Source of the DNA: Bacteroidota bacterium
Lineage (GTDB): Bacteria > Bacteroidota > Bacteroidia > Sphingobacteriales > Sphingobacteriaceae
Assembly: GCA_025355225.1 (NCBI GenBank)
Contig: JANYAB010000148.1
Coordinates: 1-20,326 of the forward strand
Reading direction: 5' to 3'
Length of the DNA: 20,326 bases
Made by a program: the position numbers and the translations under genes
Notes under the pieces: generated by a model
What the model was told of the DNA's origin: nothing
Databases searched by the model: none
What the model saw: the letters and a program-made list of their open reading frames with translations, nothing else
Shown: in pieces, positions 1-8,960 of the stretch
How the letters are laid out: each line of letters begins with the position of its first letter
Numbering within the stretch: the stretch's first letter is position 1

Positions 1-632
1 ACAATATGATATCTACGCCAAGAGGTGGCCAATACCAGGTGATTTTACCGGATGGCACCAAGGTTTGGCTGAACTCTGCCTCCTCATTAAAATATCCAAC
101 GGCTTTTGTGGGTAATGAAAGAAAAGTTGAATTAACCGGTGAAGGATATTTTGAAGTTGCAAAAAATAAAAATATGCCTTTCAAGGTAAAATTTAATGAA
201 GAAGAAGTTGAAGTGTTAGGGACACATTTTAATATAATGGCCTATAGTGATGAAGGCGAAACACGAACATCATTGTTAGAGGGATCTGTAAAAGTTTCTA
301 AAGGTAGTTTTTACAAAGTATTGATTCCCGGACAACAAACGATCAGTAAAAACGATCAAAATAATTTCACCGTCGGGCATGCCGATATTGAAAATGTGCT
401 GGCCTGGAAAAATGGTATTTTCTCGCTTCAAAATTCAAATATCCAGCAAATCATGAGGCAAATCGCAAGATGGTATGATGTGGATGTCACTTACCAGGGA
501 AATCTTGAAGATAAAGTATACGGCGGTCGTGTTTCCAAATCCAAAAATCTTTCTGAAGTATTAAGAAACCTGGAATTAACCGGAACCATACATTTCAAAG
601 TTGAAGGAAGGAGGGTAACTGTTATGGAATAA
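1..632 (+). CDS. FecR family anti-sigma factor, C-terminal part (5' end outside window)
   Basis: Inner-membrane anti-sigma factor of the FecR type. Its periplasmic part senses the loaded SusC receptor and controls an ECF sigma factor. The visible part holds the periplasmic FecR domain: STPRGGQYQVILPDGTKVWL, then the LTGEGYFEVAKN and GTHFNIMAY stretches and the LLEGSVKVS stretch. A DUF4974-like C-terminal domain follows (about the last 75 residues, from NIQQIMRQIARWYDVDV to the stop). The reading frame is open to the first base and the codon before the first visible Met is Asn, so that Met is internal. The N-terminal sigma-binding tail and transmembrane helix are missing. It lies 134 bp upstream of an STN-containing SusC, the normal order for sigma/FecR/SusC regulation. 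Family call sure; exact ligand unknown. Confidence 0.93.
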   Translation, partial: NMISTPRGGQYQVILPDGTKVWLNSASSLKYPTAFVGNERKVELTGEGYFEVAKNKNMPFKVKFNEEEVEVLGTHFNIMAYSDEGETRTSLLEGSVKVSKGSFYKVLIPGQQTISKNDQNNFTVGHADIENVLAWKNGIFSLQNSNIQQIMRQIARWYDVDVTYQGNLEDKVYGGRVSKSKNLSEVLRNLELTGTIHFKVEGRRVTVME

Positions 633-661
633 GTTTATTTAAAATAATAGTTACCTAAAAA

Positions 662-711
662 GCACCAGGAACGTTCGTACCGTCCCTGGTGCATGCAGCT
701 TTGGGAAGCTG
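662..711 (+). promoter_or_regulatory. Two consecutive hairpins between fecR and susC
   Basis: The first hairpin pairs gcaccagg (662-669) with cctggtgc (685-692); after one mismatch three further pairs can form. The second pairs cagctt (696-701) with aagctg (706-711) around a tggg loop. No T-run follows either stem, so a simple rho-independent terminator is not supported. They lie in the 134-bp gap before susC and could lower read-through from fecR or shape the susC leader RNA. That role is inference. Confidence 0.45.
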
Positions 712-766
712 GCCAGGTAATTAATGTGATCATTGTCTAAATCAATTATTTAAACCTAACATTCAA

Positions 767-3700
767 ATGTACAAAAATTTTACTGCAATTTTTTGCGGGT
801 CCAGCACCCGCATCCCACCTAAAGTCCTCAAGATAATGAAATTAACCATTGTTTTATGGGTAGTCGCCTTAATGCAGGTCAGCGCTGCTACCTATGCTCA
901 AAAAGTAAGTTTAAACGTAAAAAACGCTTCTTTGGACGAAGTTCTGAATAATCTTAGCCGGCAAAGTGGTTATAATTTTCTTTATAACGCCATTATGCTC
1001 AAAACAGCAAATCCTGTTAGTCTATCCGTTACCAATGAACCTTTAAACGAAGTGTTAAATCTGTGTTTTAAAGATCAGCCACTGGGGTTTGTAATTAATG
1101 GCAATACGGTAGTGATCCATAAAAAAAATACTGCTCAACCAGTTAACGCTGTGGTTGTAATTACCGGAAAAGTGACTGACGATAAAGGACTGGCTTTGCC
1201 TGGAGCAAGCGTCAGGCTAAAAGGTACAACCGTAGTGGTTGTTACAGATAATGACGGAAAATATTCAATCCAGCTACCAGATGCAAGTGGAACTTTGGTA
1301 TTTAGCTTTATTGGATTTTCTGCAAAGGAAGTCAGCATAAATGGCAAATCGGTAATTAATGTTACTTTGCAAGAACAGGTTTCCAGCCTGAGCGATGTCG
1401 TTGTAATTGGATATGGCCAGCAAAGACGTCAGGATGTAAATGGCGCCATATCTTCAGTTCTTGCTAAAGAAATAGCAAATGTACCCCAGGTAAGTATTGA
1501 TCAAATTCTTGAAGGCAAAGCTGCTGGCGTTACTATTCAGCAAAATGCAGGCGGCCCGGGAAGCAATACTTCGGTGCATATTCGCGGTATCGGTTCATTA
1601 AGCGGAACAAATGAGCCCTTATATGTAATAGACGGGATTGCCATATCCGGTGATGCAACCAATAGAAGCACTACTGGAAAATCACCGGCCCTTGCCCCTA
1701 ATAACGGAGAAAACGCCGTTAGCCCATTGACTTTCCTTAACCCGGCCGATATAGAATCAATTGATATATTAAAAGATGCATCAGCTACCGCAATATATGG
1801 CAGCAGGGGTTCAAATGGCGTAATTATCATTACTACAAAACGTGGTAAAAGCGGCGAAGGAAAAATTAGTTACAATGGATCTTATGGCACGCAGAACCAG
1901 GGAAAAGAACTAAAAATGATGGATCTTCAGCAGTATGCGAACCTCGAAAATTCTTTGGCGGATATCATTAATATCCCACGACGAGGTGAATTCGCTAATC
2001 CATCTTTGCTCGGGCCAGGAACCAACTGGCAGGATGCTATTTTTAGATCAGCTCCCATTCAAAGTCACCAGCTTTCTTTTTCGGGCGCTAAGAACGGTAC
2101 CGACTACTATATTTCGGGCGGCTATTTAAAGCAGGACGGAACTGTAATAGGCAATAACTTTGACAGATATACCTTTCGTGCGACAGTAAACACCCAGGTA
2201 AAAGATTGGATGAGCATTGGCGCCAACGTTTCGGGGAGCCGTAGCAACCAGAATACATCTTTAAGTAACAATACCGGTATAATTTACACCGCTTTACTAA
2301 GTGCGCCAGACCAGGCTGTATATAATGCAGACGGTTCCTTCGCAGGACCTGTGGCGGGGCAAATTGGTGCGCAAATAAATCCTGTGGCACAGGCCTTATT
2401 AATAACCAATACGCTGGGTCAGGACAACTACAACGCCAGCATTTACTCTGACCTTAAATTCACGAAAGATTTAACACTGCACTCTGAATATGATGCTGAT
2501 ATCAATTCATCTGTCGCAAAATATTTCAATCCTGCTTACAATTATGATCCATTGCACAATGTGCCTACCGCAACATTACAGGAATATCGCACCAATTCAA
2601 CCTACTGGAGCTGGAAAGAGTATTTAACTTATCATCACATTTTTAACCAAAAGCATGATGTCACAGTACTGGCGGCTCATGAGTTAGTGAATTCTGTCTA
2701 TAACGCTAACGCGGCCAATATCTCAAATTTTGTGGCCGGCAATACCCTTCAATCTCTTAATTTAGGAACTTCGACAACAGCTGGAGTAGGGGAATTTGTG
2801 GGCAACAATGATATTCTTGAATCAGAGTTTGCCCGTGCTATTTATACTTATAATGCGAAATATAGTTTGACCGGAACTATAAGATCAGACCGTTCATCTA
2901 AATTTGCGCAAGGGCACCAAACAGGGTATTTCCCTTCGGCGGCTGTATCCTGGAGACTGTCCGAAGAACCATTTATGGCACCATTAAAACAGGTTGCTGA
3001 TAATATAAAAATCAGGGTAGGATACGGGCAAACAGGAAATCAGAATGTGCCAGGATATTTATATGGTGCAGTACTCAATTCCGTACCCACCGGCGTCGGT
3101 ACCGGCTTCGCTTTAAACAATATCGCAAATCCTAATCTTAAATGGGAAACGGCTATACAAGAGGACTTGGGCCTCGATTTTGGTTTGTTGAATGACAGAA
3201 TAATCGGATCATTCGACTATTTTAACAAAACCTCAAAAAACTTTCTTTTCCAGGCATCTCTGCCGGCATTCCTGTTAGGCGGCGTTGCCGACTATTCCGG
3301 TGCAGCCGCAATTGCCCCGCCTGAAATAAATGGTGGTGGTGTACAAAATAGAGGTTTTGAGTTCAGTATCAGTAGTAAAAACATTGTTAGCAGTAACTTT
3401 TCATGGAGCACCAATTTAAACTTTAGTCATTATACCAATAAAGTTACGGCGCTTGCTCCGGGAACTCCTTATATAACGGGTCAAATTACAACAAGTTTCC
3501 TCACGCTGCCTGTTACGCGTACAGTGGTAGGCGGCCCTATAGGCGAGTTTTATGGTTATAAGGTAAAAGGCATATTTAAAACCGATGCCCAGCTGAGAAG
3601 CGCTCCAATTCAATTTGGACAACCTGTTACCAGTAATACCGGCGGAACGTGGTTGGGAGATATTCAGTATGTGGATGAAAATAATGATGGAAAAATTGAC

Positions 3701-4234
3701 GCCAATGACCAGGTTCCTTTGGGCGATCCAAACCCTAAGTTTACTTATGGTATTTCCAATACATTTAATTATAAGTCATTTGACCTGACTGTTTTCCTTA
3801 ACGGATCATACGGAGCAAAGATTTTGAATGCGCTGGACTATCAAATAGCGGATTTGGGAAGCCAATATCAAAATCAACTGGCATCAGTGGCTAATTTTTG
3901 GACGCCGGGCAATCCTAATTCAAATATCCCGAGGCCGATTAGCGGAGCTAATGCTAACGTAAATATGTCCGACCGGTATATCGAAAGCGGATCTTATTTA
4001 AGGCTTCAGAATGTGACTTTCGGCTATAATTTACCCAGCGCATTTACCCGCCACTTAAAACTTAGCCGGATAAGGCTCTATGCAACAGGTCAAAACCTTT
4101 ATGTGTTTACCAAATACAAGGGGCTTGATCCGGAGGTTGGCGCAGCCAATCAAAACGTGTTTTTAAACGGAGTTGACCAGGGAAGATACCCTATTCCCCG
4201 TACAATTTCATTTGGTATCAATGCAGATTTTTAA
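767..4234 (+). CDS. SusC/RagA family TonB-dependent transporter with STN domain (xylan-type PUL)
   Basis: Outer-membrane TonB-dependent importer of oligosaccharides, forming a pair with the SusD that follows. Order of parts in the 1155 aa: a long N-terminal leader with a hydrophobic signal (MKLTIVLWVVALMQVSA, about residues 24-40); STN domain about 45-120 (VSLNVKNASLDEVLNNLSRQ), which passes a signal to FecR; CarboxypepD_reg-like domain about 130-205 (GKVTDDKGLALPGASVRLKG); plug starting at SDVVVIGYGQQRRQDVNGAI; then the beta-barrel ending in Phe (FGINADF), as outer-membrane proteins do. The ATG at 767 is preferred because STN-type SusC proteins usually carry this long leader; an internal ATG at 836 would also keep the signal peptide. 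The stop overlaps the SusD start by one base. With the GH10 downstream, xylan-derived oligosaccharides are the likely cargo (inference). Confidence 0.95.
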   Translation: MYKNFTAIFCGSSTRIPPKVLKIMKLTIVLWVVALMQVSAATYAQKVSLNVKNASLDEVLNNLSRQSGYNFLYNAIMLKTANPVSLSVTNEPLNEVLNLCFKDQPLGFVINGNTVVIHKKNTAQPVNAVVVITGKVTDDKGLALPGASVRLKGTTVVVVTDNDGKYSIQLPDASGTLVFSFIGFSAKEVSINGKSVINVTLQEQVSSLSDVVVIGYGQQRRQDVNGAISSVLAKEIANVPQVSIDQILEGKAAGVTIQQNAGGPGSNTSVHIRGIGSLSGTNEPLYVIDGIAISGDATNRSTTGKSPALAPNNGENAVSPLTFLNPADIESIDILKDASATAIYGSRGSNGVIIITTKRGKSGEGKISYNGSYGTQNQGKELKMMDLQQYANLENSLADIINIPRRGEFANPSLLGPGTNWQDAIFRSAPIQSHQLSFSGAKNGTDYYISGGYLKQDGTVIGNNFDRYTFRATVNTQVKDWMSIGANVSGSRSNQNTSLSNNTGIIYTALLSAPDQAVYNADGSFAGPVAGQIGAQINPVAQALLITNTLGQDNYNASIYSDLKFTKDLTLHSEYDADINSSVAKYFNPAYNYDPLHNVPTATLQEYRTNSTYWSWKEYLTYHHIFNQKHDVTVLAAHELVNSVYNANAANISNFVAGNTLQSLNLGTSTTAGVGEFVGNNDILESEFARAIYTYNAKYSLTGTIRSDRSSKFAQGHQTGYFPSAAVSWRLSEEPFMAPLKQVADNIKIRVGYGQTGNQNVPGYLYGAVLNSVPTGVGTGFALNNIANPNLKWETAIQEDLGLDFGLLNDRIIGSFDYFNKTSKNFLFQASLPAFLLGGVADYSGAAAIAPPEINGGGVQNRGFEFSISSKNIVSSNFSWSTNLNFSHYTNKVTALAPGTPYITGQITTSFLTLPVTRTVVGGPIGEFYGYKVKGIFKTDAQLRSAPIQFGQPVTSNTGGTWLGDIQYVDENNDGKIDANDQVPLGDPNPKFTYGISNTFNYKSFDLTVFLNGSYGAKILNALDYQIADLGSQYQNQLASVANFWTPGNPNSNIPRPISGANANVNMSDRYIESGSYLRLQNVTFGYNLPSAFTRHLKLSRIRLYATGQNLYVFTKYKGLDPEVGAANQNVFLNGVDQGRYPIPRTISFGINADF

Positions 4235-5928
4235 TGATTATGGAAATGAAAATATTTAAAAAATTTATGTTTGGAACGGTAGTAATAGTTACTGCTATGG
4301 CTACCAGTTGTAAAAAAGATTACTTTAACCGCCCACCACTAAGTTCAGTTGCTATAGGTAATTTTTATCAGAATGCTGACCAGGTAAATGCGGCTACTAA
4401 TGCTTTATACAGTGTACCCTGGTTTGGCTGGAACACCCATGCCGGTTGGGCAATATCTGAAATCAGCGGCGGAAACGCACGTTCATATTCAAGCGATGTC
4501 GACAACTTCTCTACTTTTACAGTTTCTAATACAGACAGGGTACTTGACGCAGCCTGGAATTCATTGTATACCGAAGTTGCTCAGGCTAATGCATTGATCA
4601 ATACCTTACCCACAGCAGTTCCGGCGTCAGTAGGCAAAGATGTCGTTAATAATGCGCTGGGCGAAGCTCACCTTATGCGTGCTTTAGCGTATTTTCACCT
4701 GGTAAGGATATATGGCCCTGTGCCGATAATTACAAACACCGCCGCTAATATTTCCAATTTCCAGGTTCCGAGAAATGTTGTCCCGGATGTTTACAAGTTT
4801 ATCGTAAATGACCTTCTCTTCGCGGAAGCCAATTGTACCGCGAAAAAAAGAGGTAGTACTTATAGCGCCAACGCACATGTTTCGAGTGGATCAGCCTCGG
4901 CTTTGCTGGCAAAAGTTTATTTGTATATGCAGGATTACCCGAATGCAAGGGCAGAAGCCGAAAAGGTCATCAACAGCGGTGAATTTAAGTTATATGGTAT
5001 TGACATAGCCGGTAAACAATATTCCGACTTGTTTCTGACCGCCAATAATAATAATGAGGAATCAATAATTGCCTTGCAATGGGCCGGAGGTGCCGCAGTT
5101 AATAACAATACTTACGGTTACGGCAATTCTTTCCAGGCCTCTGCTGCAGCCAGTAGCCAGATAACCGGCACAGGTGATGGTTATGGTGAAGTAGCCCCAA
5201 CTTTTGACCTTATGGATGAATTTGATCCAGCGGATCTTCGCCGTAAACCAACTTTCATGGTGCCGGGAGACCACTACCCCGAAATTGATCAGGCAGCAGG
5301 CGGCTATACATACCCCGCTGGTGGAAGCGCACAAGGAACTAATTCGGCGACAAAAAAGTACGTAGTAGGTACACCGGCCGACAACGGAGGCATTGGCGCA
5401 GCTCAATCTGCAGCAAACAACACTTACATGCTTCGTTATGCTGATATTTTCTTGATTGAAGCAGAGGCAGTTATGGCTGGTGCAACAACCAGCTCAGACC
5501 CAATTGCCCTCAATGCCCTTAATACGATCAGGAGAAGAGCTGGATTGGCGCCACTAACCCAAATAAGAAGGTTTTATACGGTTGCTAATCCCAGTTATAC
5601 CCTATATGGTGCGACGCCAAACGCAAGCGTGCCTAAGAATGTTATTAAAGATGATATCCTGGAGGAACGCAGAAGAGAGTTCGCGTTCGAAGACGATTAC
5701 TTTTACGATTTGATGCGTGTAGATGGCTTTAATAATAACACGCATACGCTTGGCATCCAGTTGATGGAACAACAAGACCGGGGAACGGCTGGCAGTACAG
5801 CTCCAATTGTTAGATATGGCAACATATATTTAACCATAACAGCCCCTCAGTTACAGTTTCAGATTCCTGCTGTAGAGCTTGCGGCTGATCCTAAGTTAAA
5901 TGATCCACCTGTTCCTTATGTTTTTTAA
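4234..5928 (+). CDS. SusD/RagB family nutrient-binding lipoprotein
   Basis: Surface lipoprotein that sits as a lid on SusC and captures glycan. The signal peptide ends in a lipobox (AMATSC), lipidated Cys about residue 26, followed by KKDYF. The N-terminal half shows the usual SusD pattern (YQNADQVNAATNALYSVPW) and TPR-like helices (NALGEAHLMRALAYFHLVRIYGPVP, given here in part as HLMRALAYFHLVRIYG). The C-terminal half carries YMLRYADIFLIEAEAVM and the late signature ILEERRREFAFEDDYFYDL. The length of 564 aa is normal. The start at 4234 overlaps the susC stop (TAATG); in-frame ATGs at 4240 and 4246 are equally possible starts and keep the lipobox. Confidence 0.94.
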   Translation: MIMEMKIFKKFMFGTVVIVTAMATSCKKDYFNRPPLSSVAIGNFYQNADQVNAATNALYSVPWFGWNTHAGWAISEISGGNARSYSSDVDNFSTFTVSNTDRVLDAAWNSLYTEVAQANALINTLPTAVPASVGKDVVNNALGEAHLMRALAYFHLVRIYGPVPIITNTAANISNFQVPRNVVPDVYKFIVNDLLFAEANCTAKKRGSTYSANAHVSSGSASALLAKVYLYMQDYPNARAEAEKVINSGEFKLYGIDIAGKQYSDLFLTANNNNEESIIALQWAGGAAVNNNTYGYGNSFQASAAASSQITGTGDGYGEVAPTFDLMDEFDPADLRRKPTFMVPGDHYPEIDQAAGGYTYPAGGSAQGTNSATKKYVVGTPADNGGIGAAQSAANNTYMLRYADIFLIEAEAVMAGATTSSDPIALNALNTIRRRAGLAPLTQIRRFYTVANPSYTLYGATPNASVPKNVIKDDILEERRREFAFEDDYFYDLMRVDGFNNNTHTLGIQLMEQQDRGTAGSTAPIVRYGNIYLTITAPQLQFQIPAVELAADPKLNDPPVPYVF

Positions 5929-5950
5929 TAATAACTTAAAGATAATTGAT

Positions 5951-7114
5951 ATGAAAAAGAATTATAAACTATTATACGGGGCATTATCTCTTATATTGCT
6001 GTTTGCGTTTTCCTGTAAAAAAAGTGATACAGAAGGCATAGGCGCACCAACTATTACAAGAGTTCGTACCGTAGCGAAAAATGATACCGTAAATAATGTC
6101 GTAAGAAGAATTACACTTGATTCAAGTATTACGCAAACTAAAACTACAATAATAGGCTTTGACTCTACGGTTACGTCAGGGGGGTTAGGTAATCAATATG
6201 CTATAATCGGTACAAACTTGTTAACGACCAGGACGGTGTCATTTAATGGCGTAAACGTATATTTTAATCCTGGATTGTTAACGGACCATAGCATCATTAT
6301 AACAATTCCTTCGTTAACATCAACCGCTGCCCAGGTACCCTTTGGCCCCAGTCAAACCAATAAATTAATAGTTGTTACCAAATATGGGACAGTTAATTTT
6401 GATTTTCCGATAACCCAACCCCCTCCCATTATTACCAGTTTTGCTCCCCAGGTAGCAAATCCGGGTGCTATTATAACATTGACCGGACAGGTGTTTAATG
6501 GTGTTACGGGTGTGAGATTTGATAAAATTCCGGCCACGATCGTCGGAACACCTACCGCGACTCAAATACAGGTACAGGTTCCACAGGGGGTTTCTTCAAA
6601 TTTAATTTATGTAACTACTCCCGGCGGTACCGCGGTGTCTGCTACTAATTTTGGGTTTAAATATGTTGTTTTTACCGAATCGTTAGCCACAGGATGGGGC
6701 GGTCAGGGCAGCGGAGGATATGATGGTTATAATAGTACCAGAGCCTATAATGATCAAACACATGCGGAAGCCGGCACTTATGACATTGCATGTGTTTTCA
6801 CAAACCAGTATGGCGCCTTACAGTTAGGCTATGGAGGTGCAACGGCAATTAAGGTCAGCACGCTCGGTCTAACAGCAATTAAATTTTCCGCTTACGCCGG
6901 GGCAGGCTATAGCGCGGGGCAAAAGGTACAAGTAGTAATTAACGGTGCCTACGGCAACGCTGTTCAAGTTACCTTAACACCCGGAGCTTACACGGACTTT
7001 ATTATTCCATTAAGCTCTTTGGGCAGTCCGGGATCTATTACAGAGATTGTGCTGCAAAATTATGGTGTAACCCCTCCATGTACCTTATACGTGGATAATT
7101 TAGGGTTTATTTAA
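5951..7114 (+). CDS. IPT/TIG-domain surface glycan-binding lipoprotein (SGBP)
   Basis: Likely non-catalytic, surface-anchored glycan-binding protein of the PUL. The start at 5951 is chosen because MKKNYKLLYGALSLILLFAFSC is a clean lipoprotein signal (lipid Cys at residue 22, then KKSD); an earlier in-frame ATG at 5900 lies inside susD and would spoil the signal. From that start, about residues 30-155 look like a first Ig/IPT-like domain. About 157-240 is a clear IPT/TIG domain (ITSFAPQVANPGAIITLTGQ, later VTTPGGTAVSATNFGF). About 243-387 is a C-terminal beta-sandwich ending in TLYVDNLGFI, the jelly-roll type common in carbohydrate-binding modules and here probably the glycan-binding end. It lies 22 bp after susD, clearly in the same operon. 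Binding to xylan is inferred from context. Confidence 0.85.
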   Translation: MKKNYKLLYGALSLILLFAFSCKKSDTEGIGAPTITRVRTVAKNDTVNNVVRRITLDSSITQTKTTIIGFDSTVTSGGLGNQYAIIGTNLLTTRTVSFNGVNVYFNPGLLTDHSIIITIPSLTSTAAQVPFGPSQTNKLIVVTKYGTVNFDFPITQPPPIITSFAPQVANPGAIITLTGQVFNGVTGVRFDKIPATIVGTPTATQIQVQVPQGVSSNLIYVTTPGGTAVSATNFGFKYVVFTESLATGWGGQGSGGYDGYNSTRAYNDQTHAEAGTYDIACVFTNQYGALQLGYGGATAIKVSTLGLTAIKFSAYAGAGYSAGQKVQVVINGAYGNAVQVTLTPGAYTDFIIPLSSLGSPGSITEIVLQNYGVTPPCTLYVDNLGFI

Positions 7115-7135
7115 TTTTTTATAGTTAATTAATTT

Positions 7136-7164
7136 AAAAACGCTGCCGCGAGGGCGGCGTTTTT
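7136..7164 (+). terminator. Rho-independent terminator between SGBP and GH10 genes
   Basis: Stem cgctgcc (7141-7147) with ggcggcg (7153-7159), one G·T pair, 5-nt loop, preceded by aaaaa and followed by ttttt. The stop of the SGBP gene is 21 bp upstream and the GH10 start is 36 bp downstream. It should end or partly end the susCD-SGBP transcript. Confidence 0.85.
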
Positions 7165-7200
7165 ATTTTGCTCCAAATTACTTCCTAAAGAAACATTCAA

Positions 7201-8877
7201 ATGAAAAGCAATATACTAAAACGATCATCTTTAATTTGGGGGGTTGCCATAGCAATGCTGGTATATTCCTGCAAAAAAGATTCTCCCGCCAAAGATGAAG
7301 GTAATATCAACACCAATACAGGGAATACCAATACAGGTGCTATTTCGGATACAGCAACACTCAGGGGTACAGCAGTCTCAAGTTCAGGGTTTCCTAATTT
7401 TGGATTCGCGGTTCTTTATGGCACCATGTCAACAAATGCGGCTTATGTGGCAACGGTAAAAAAAGAAGCCAATTACGTAACTTTCGGCAACGAGTTAAAG
7501 AACGGCTCGATCGTTCAAAATGACGGAAGTTTTAATTATACCACCGCAGATGCTTTATACACTATTTGTGCAAACAATGGCCTCCAGGTATTTGGACATA
7601 ATTTATGCTGGTATTCGCAACAAAATGCTACTTATTTAAACGGATTAATAAGTGCTTTAAACAAGCAGAACGGTACGCCAACAAATTTAATGCAATATGG
7701 CGACTTCGAAACAGGATCAGGATCAAATTTTACGGGTTGGTCTAATATTGTTGGGGGTACAGCATCAGGTTCTTTTGGTGCTGTTATCGATGATAATGAT
7801 GGTGGCTCGAGGGCTATGCAGGCTACAGTTACCGCACCGGGAGCTAATGTTTATGATATGCAATCCATTGGAACGGCGTTTACGGTTGTTCCAAATAAAA
7901 TCTATACGGTAACAGTTTCTATTAAATCTTCTGTCGCAGGTAAAGTCAGGCTTGTCATGCAGAATACAGTCTACCAGCAGGATGACCTAACAACTACGCC
8001 TGGCTGGGCAACCTATACCTGGAACGTGACAATTACAGAATCATCTCCAATTTTGAGATTTAATTTTCCGTCTACAGGAGTTTATGTCATTGATAATGTA
8101 TCGGTGATAGACCCTGCCGGTGGATCAATAACCCCTCCCACCCCAACCCAATCTGCAACAGTAATTGATACTGCCCTCAGGAAATTTATTACTACAACAG
8201 TTACACATTACAAAGGGAAAATTAAAGCCTGGGATGTCGTAAATGAACCAATGTCAGACGGAACAGGCGCATTAAGGGACGCTTCCAACTATACAATGCC
8301 ACCTCAAAATATGGGCAACCAGTTTTTATGGTCGCAGTATTTAGGCCGTAGTTATGCACTAAAAGCATTTCAATATGCGAAAGCGGCAGACCCTAATGCT
8401 TTACTTTTCATCAATGAATATAATTTAGAATACAACTTTAAACTTGATTCATTAATCGCTTACGTGGGCCAATTAAGAGCCCAGGGTGCCCAGATTGATG
8501 GCATAGGAACGCAAATGCATATCAATTTGCAGACTTCACAATCAAACATAGACAACGCGTTTATAAAGTTGGCAAAAACGGGATTATTGGTAAGGGTATC
8601 CGAATTGGATGTTTCTGTAAACACAGCCAAATCCGGTTCATTCACACCAGATGCAACTACCTTAGCATCCCAGGCTGCCTTATACAAATATGTTGTACAA
8701 TCCTATCTCAAAAACGTACCCGCACCACAGCGGTTTGGAATAACGGTTTGGGGCTTAACCGATAACGAAAGTTGGTTAAACTCAACTTCGGCTCCTGATT
8801 TTCCACTACTTTTTGATAAAAACATTGCAAAAAAACCCGCCTATACGAGTTTTCTACAGGGCTTGAAAGGGCAATAA
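7201..8877 (+). CDS. GH10 endo-1,4-beta-xylanase lipoprotein with carbohydrate-binding module inserted in the catalytic domain
   Basis: Cleaves internal beta-1,4 bonds of xylan with retention of configuration. Signal peptide with lipobox LVYSC (Cys24), so probably cell-surface anchored. A short linker contains two NTNTG repeats (15-bp tandem repeat, 7309-7338). The GH10 barrel starts about residue 58 (FGFAVLYGTM, VTFGNELKNG, VFGHNLCW at 130-137, the GHTLVW equivalent). It is interrupted at about 163-305 by a CBM4/CBM22-like module (LMQYGDFETGSGSNFTGW to YVIDNVSVIDP). The barrel resumes at about 318. Acid/base Glu349 lies in WDVVNEP, nucleophile Glu468 in RVSELDV; HINLQTS and ITVWGLTDNESWL are also typical. 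Both catalytic residues are present, so the enzyme should be active. This insertion design is known for Bacteroidota gut xylanases. Confidence 0.95.
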   Translation: MKSNILKRSSLIWGVAIAMLVYSCKKDSPAKDEGNINTNTGNTNTGAISDTATLRGTAVSSSGFPNFGFAVLYGTMSTNAAYVATVKKEANYVTFGNELKNGSIVQNDGSFNYTTADALYTICANNGLQVFGHNLCWYSQQNATYLNGLISALNKQNGTPTNLMQYGDFETGSGSNFTGWSNIVGGTASGSFGAVIDDNDGGSRAMQATVTAPGANVYDMQSIGTAFTVVPNKIYTVTVSIKSSVAGKVRLVMQNTVYQQDDLTTTPGWATYTWNVTITESSPILRFNFPSTGVYVIDNVSVIDPAGGSITPPTPTQSATVIDTALRKFITTTVTHYKGKIKAWDVVNEPMSDGTGALRDASNYTMPPQNMGNQFLWSQYLGRSYALKAFQYAKAADPNALLFINEYNLEYNFKLDSLIAYVGQLRAQGAQIDGIGTQMHINLQTSQSNIDNAFIKLAKTGLLVRVSELDVSVNTAKSGSFTPDATTLASQAALYKYVVQSYLKNVPAPQRFGITVWGLTDNESWLNSTSAPDFPLLFDKNIAKKPAYTSFLQGLKGQ

Positions 8878-8933
8878 GCTTCTGGTTAGTTATTCGATTA
8901 GATAAAATCAGGCAATAAAATATAATATGTGGG

Positions 8934-8956
8934 TGCGCCATCCGCAATGGGGCGCA
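8934..8956 (+). terminator. Possible terminator hairpin after GH10
   Basis: tgcgcc (8934-8939) pairs with ggcgca (8951-8956), with at/at further in and a two-base bulge. Only a short ttta follows, so termination strength is doubtful. It lies 57 bp after the GH10 stop. Confidence 0.4.
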
Positions 8957-8960
8957 TTTA

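Noticed and set aside
6..8. ATG at position 6 as start of the FecR gene
   Set aside because: The frame is open upstream and the FecR domain is already under way; the Met is internal.
2088..2390. 100-codon - strand frame inside susC, and other frames antisense to susC, susD and GH9
   Set aside because: Shadows of well-supported genes with no start or domain support.
5900..5950. In-frame extension of the SGBP gene upstream of 5951
   Set aside because: It overlaps susD and places 17 residues in front of an otherwise perfect lipoprotein signal.
7309..7338. 15-bp tandem repeat as a CRISPR-like or phase-variation repeat
   Set aside because: Only two copies, in frame, coding for a flexible NTNTG linker after the lipobox; length changes would not shift the frame.
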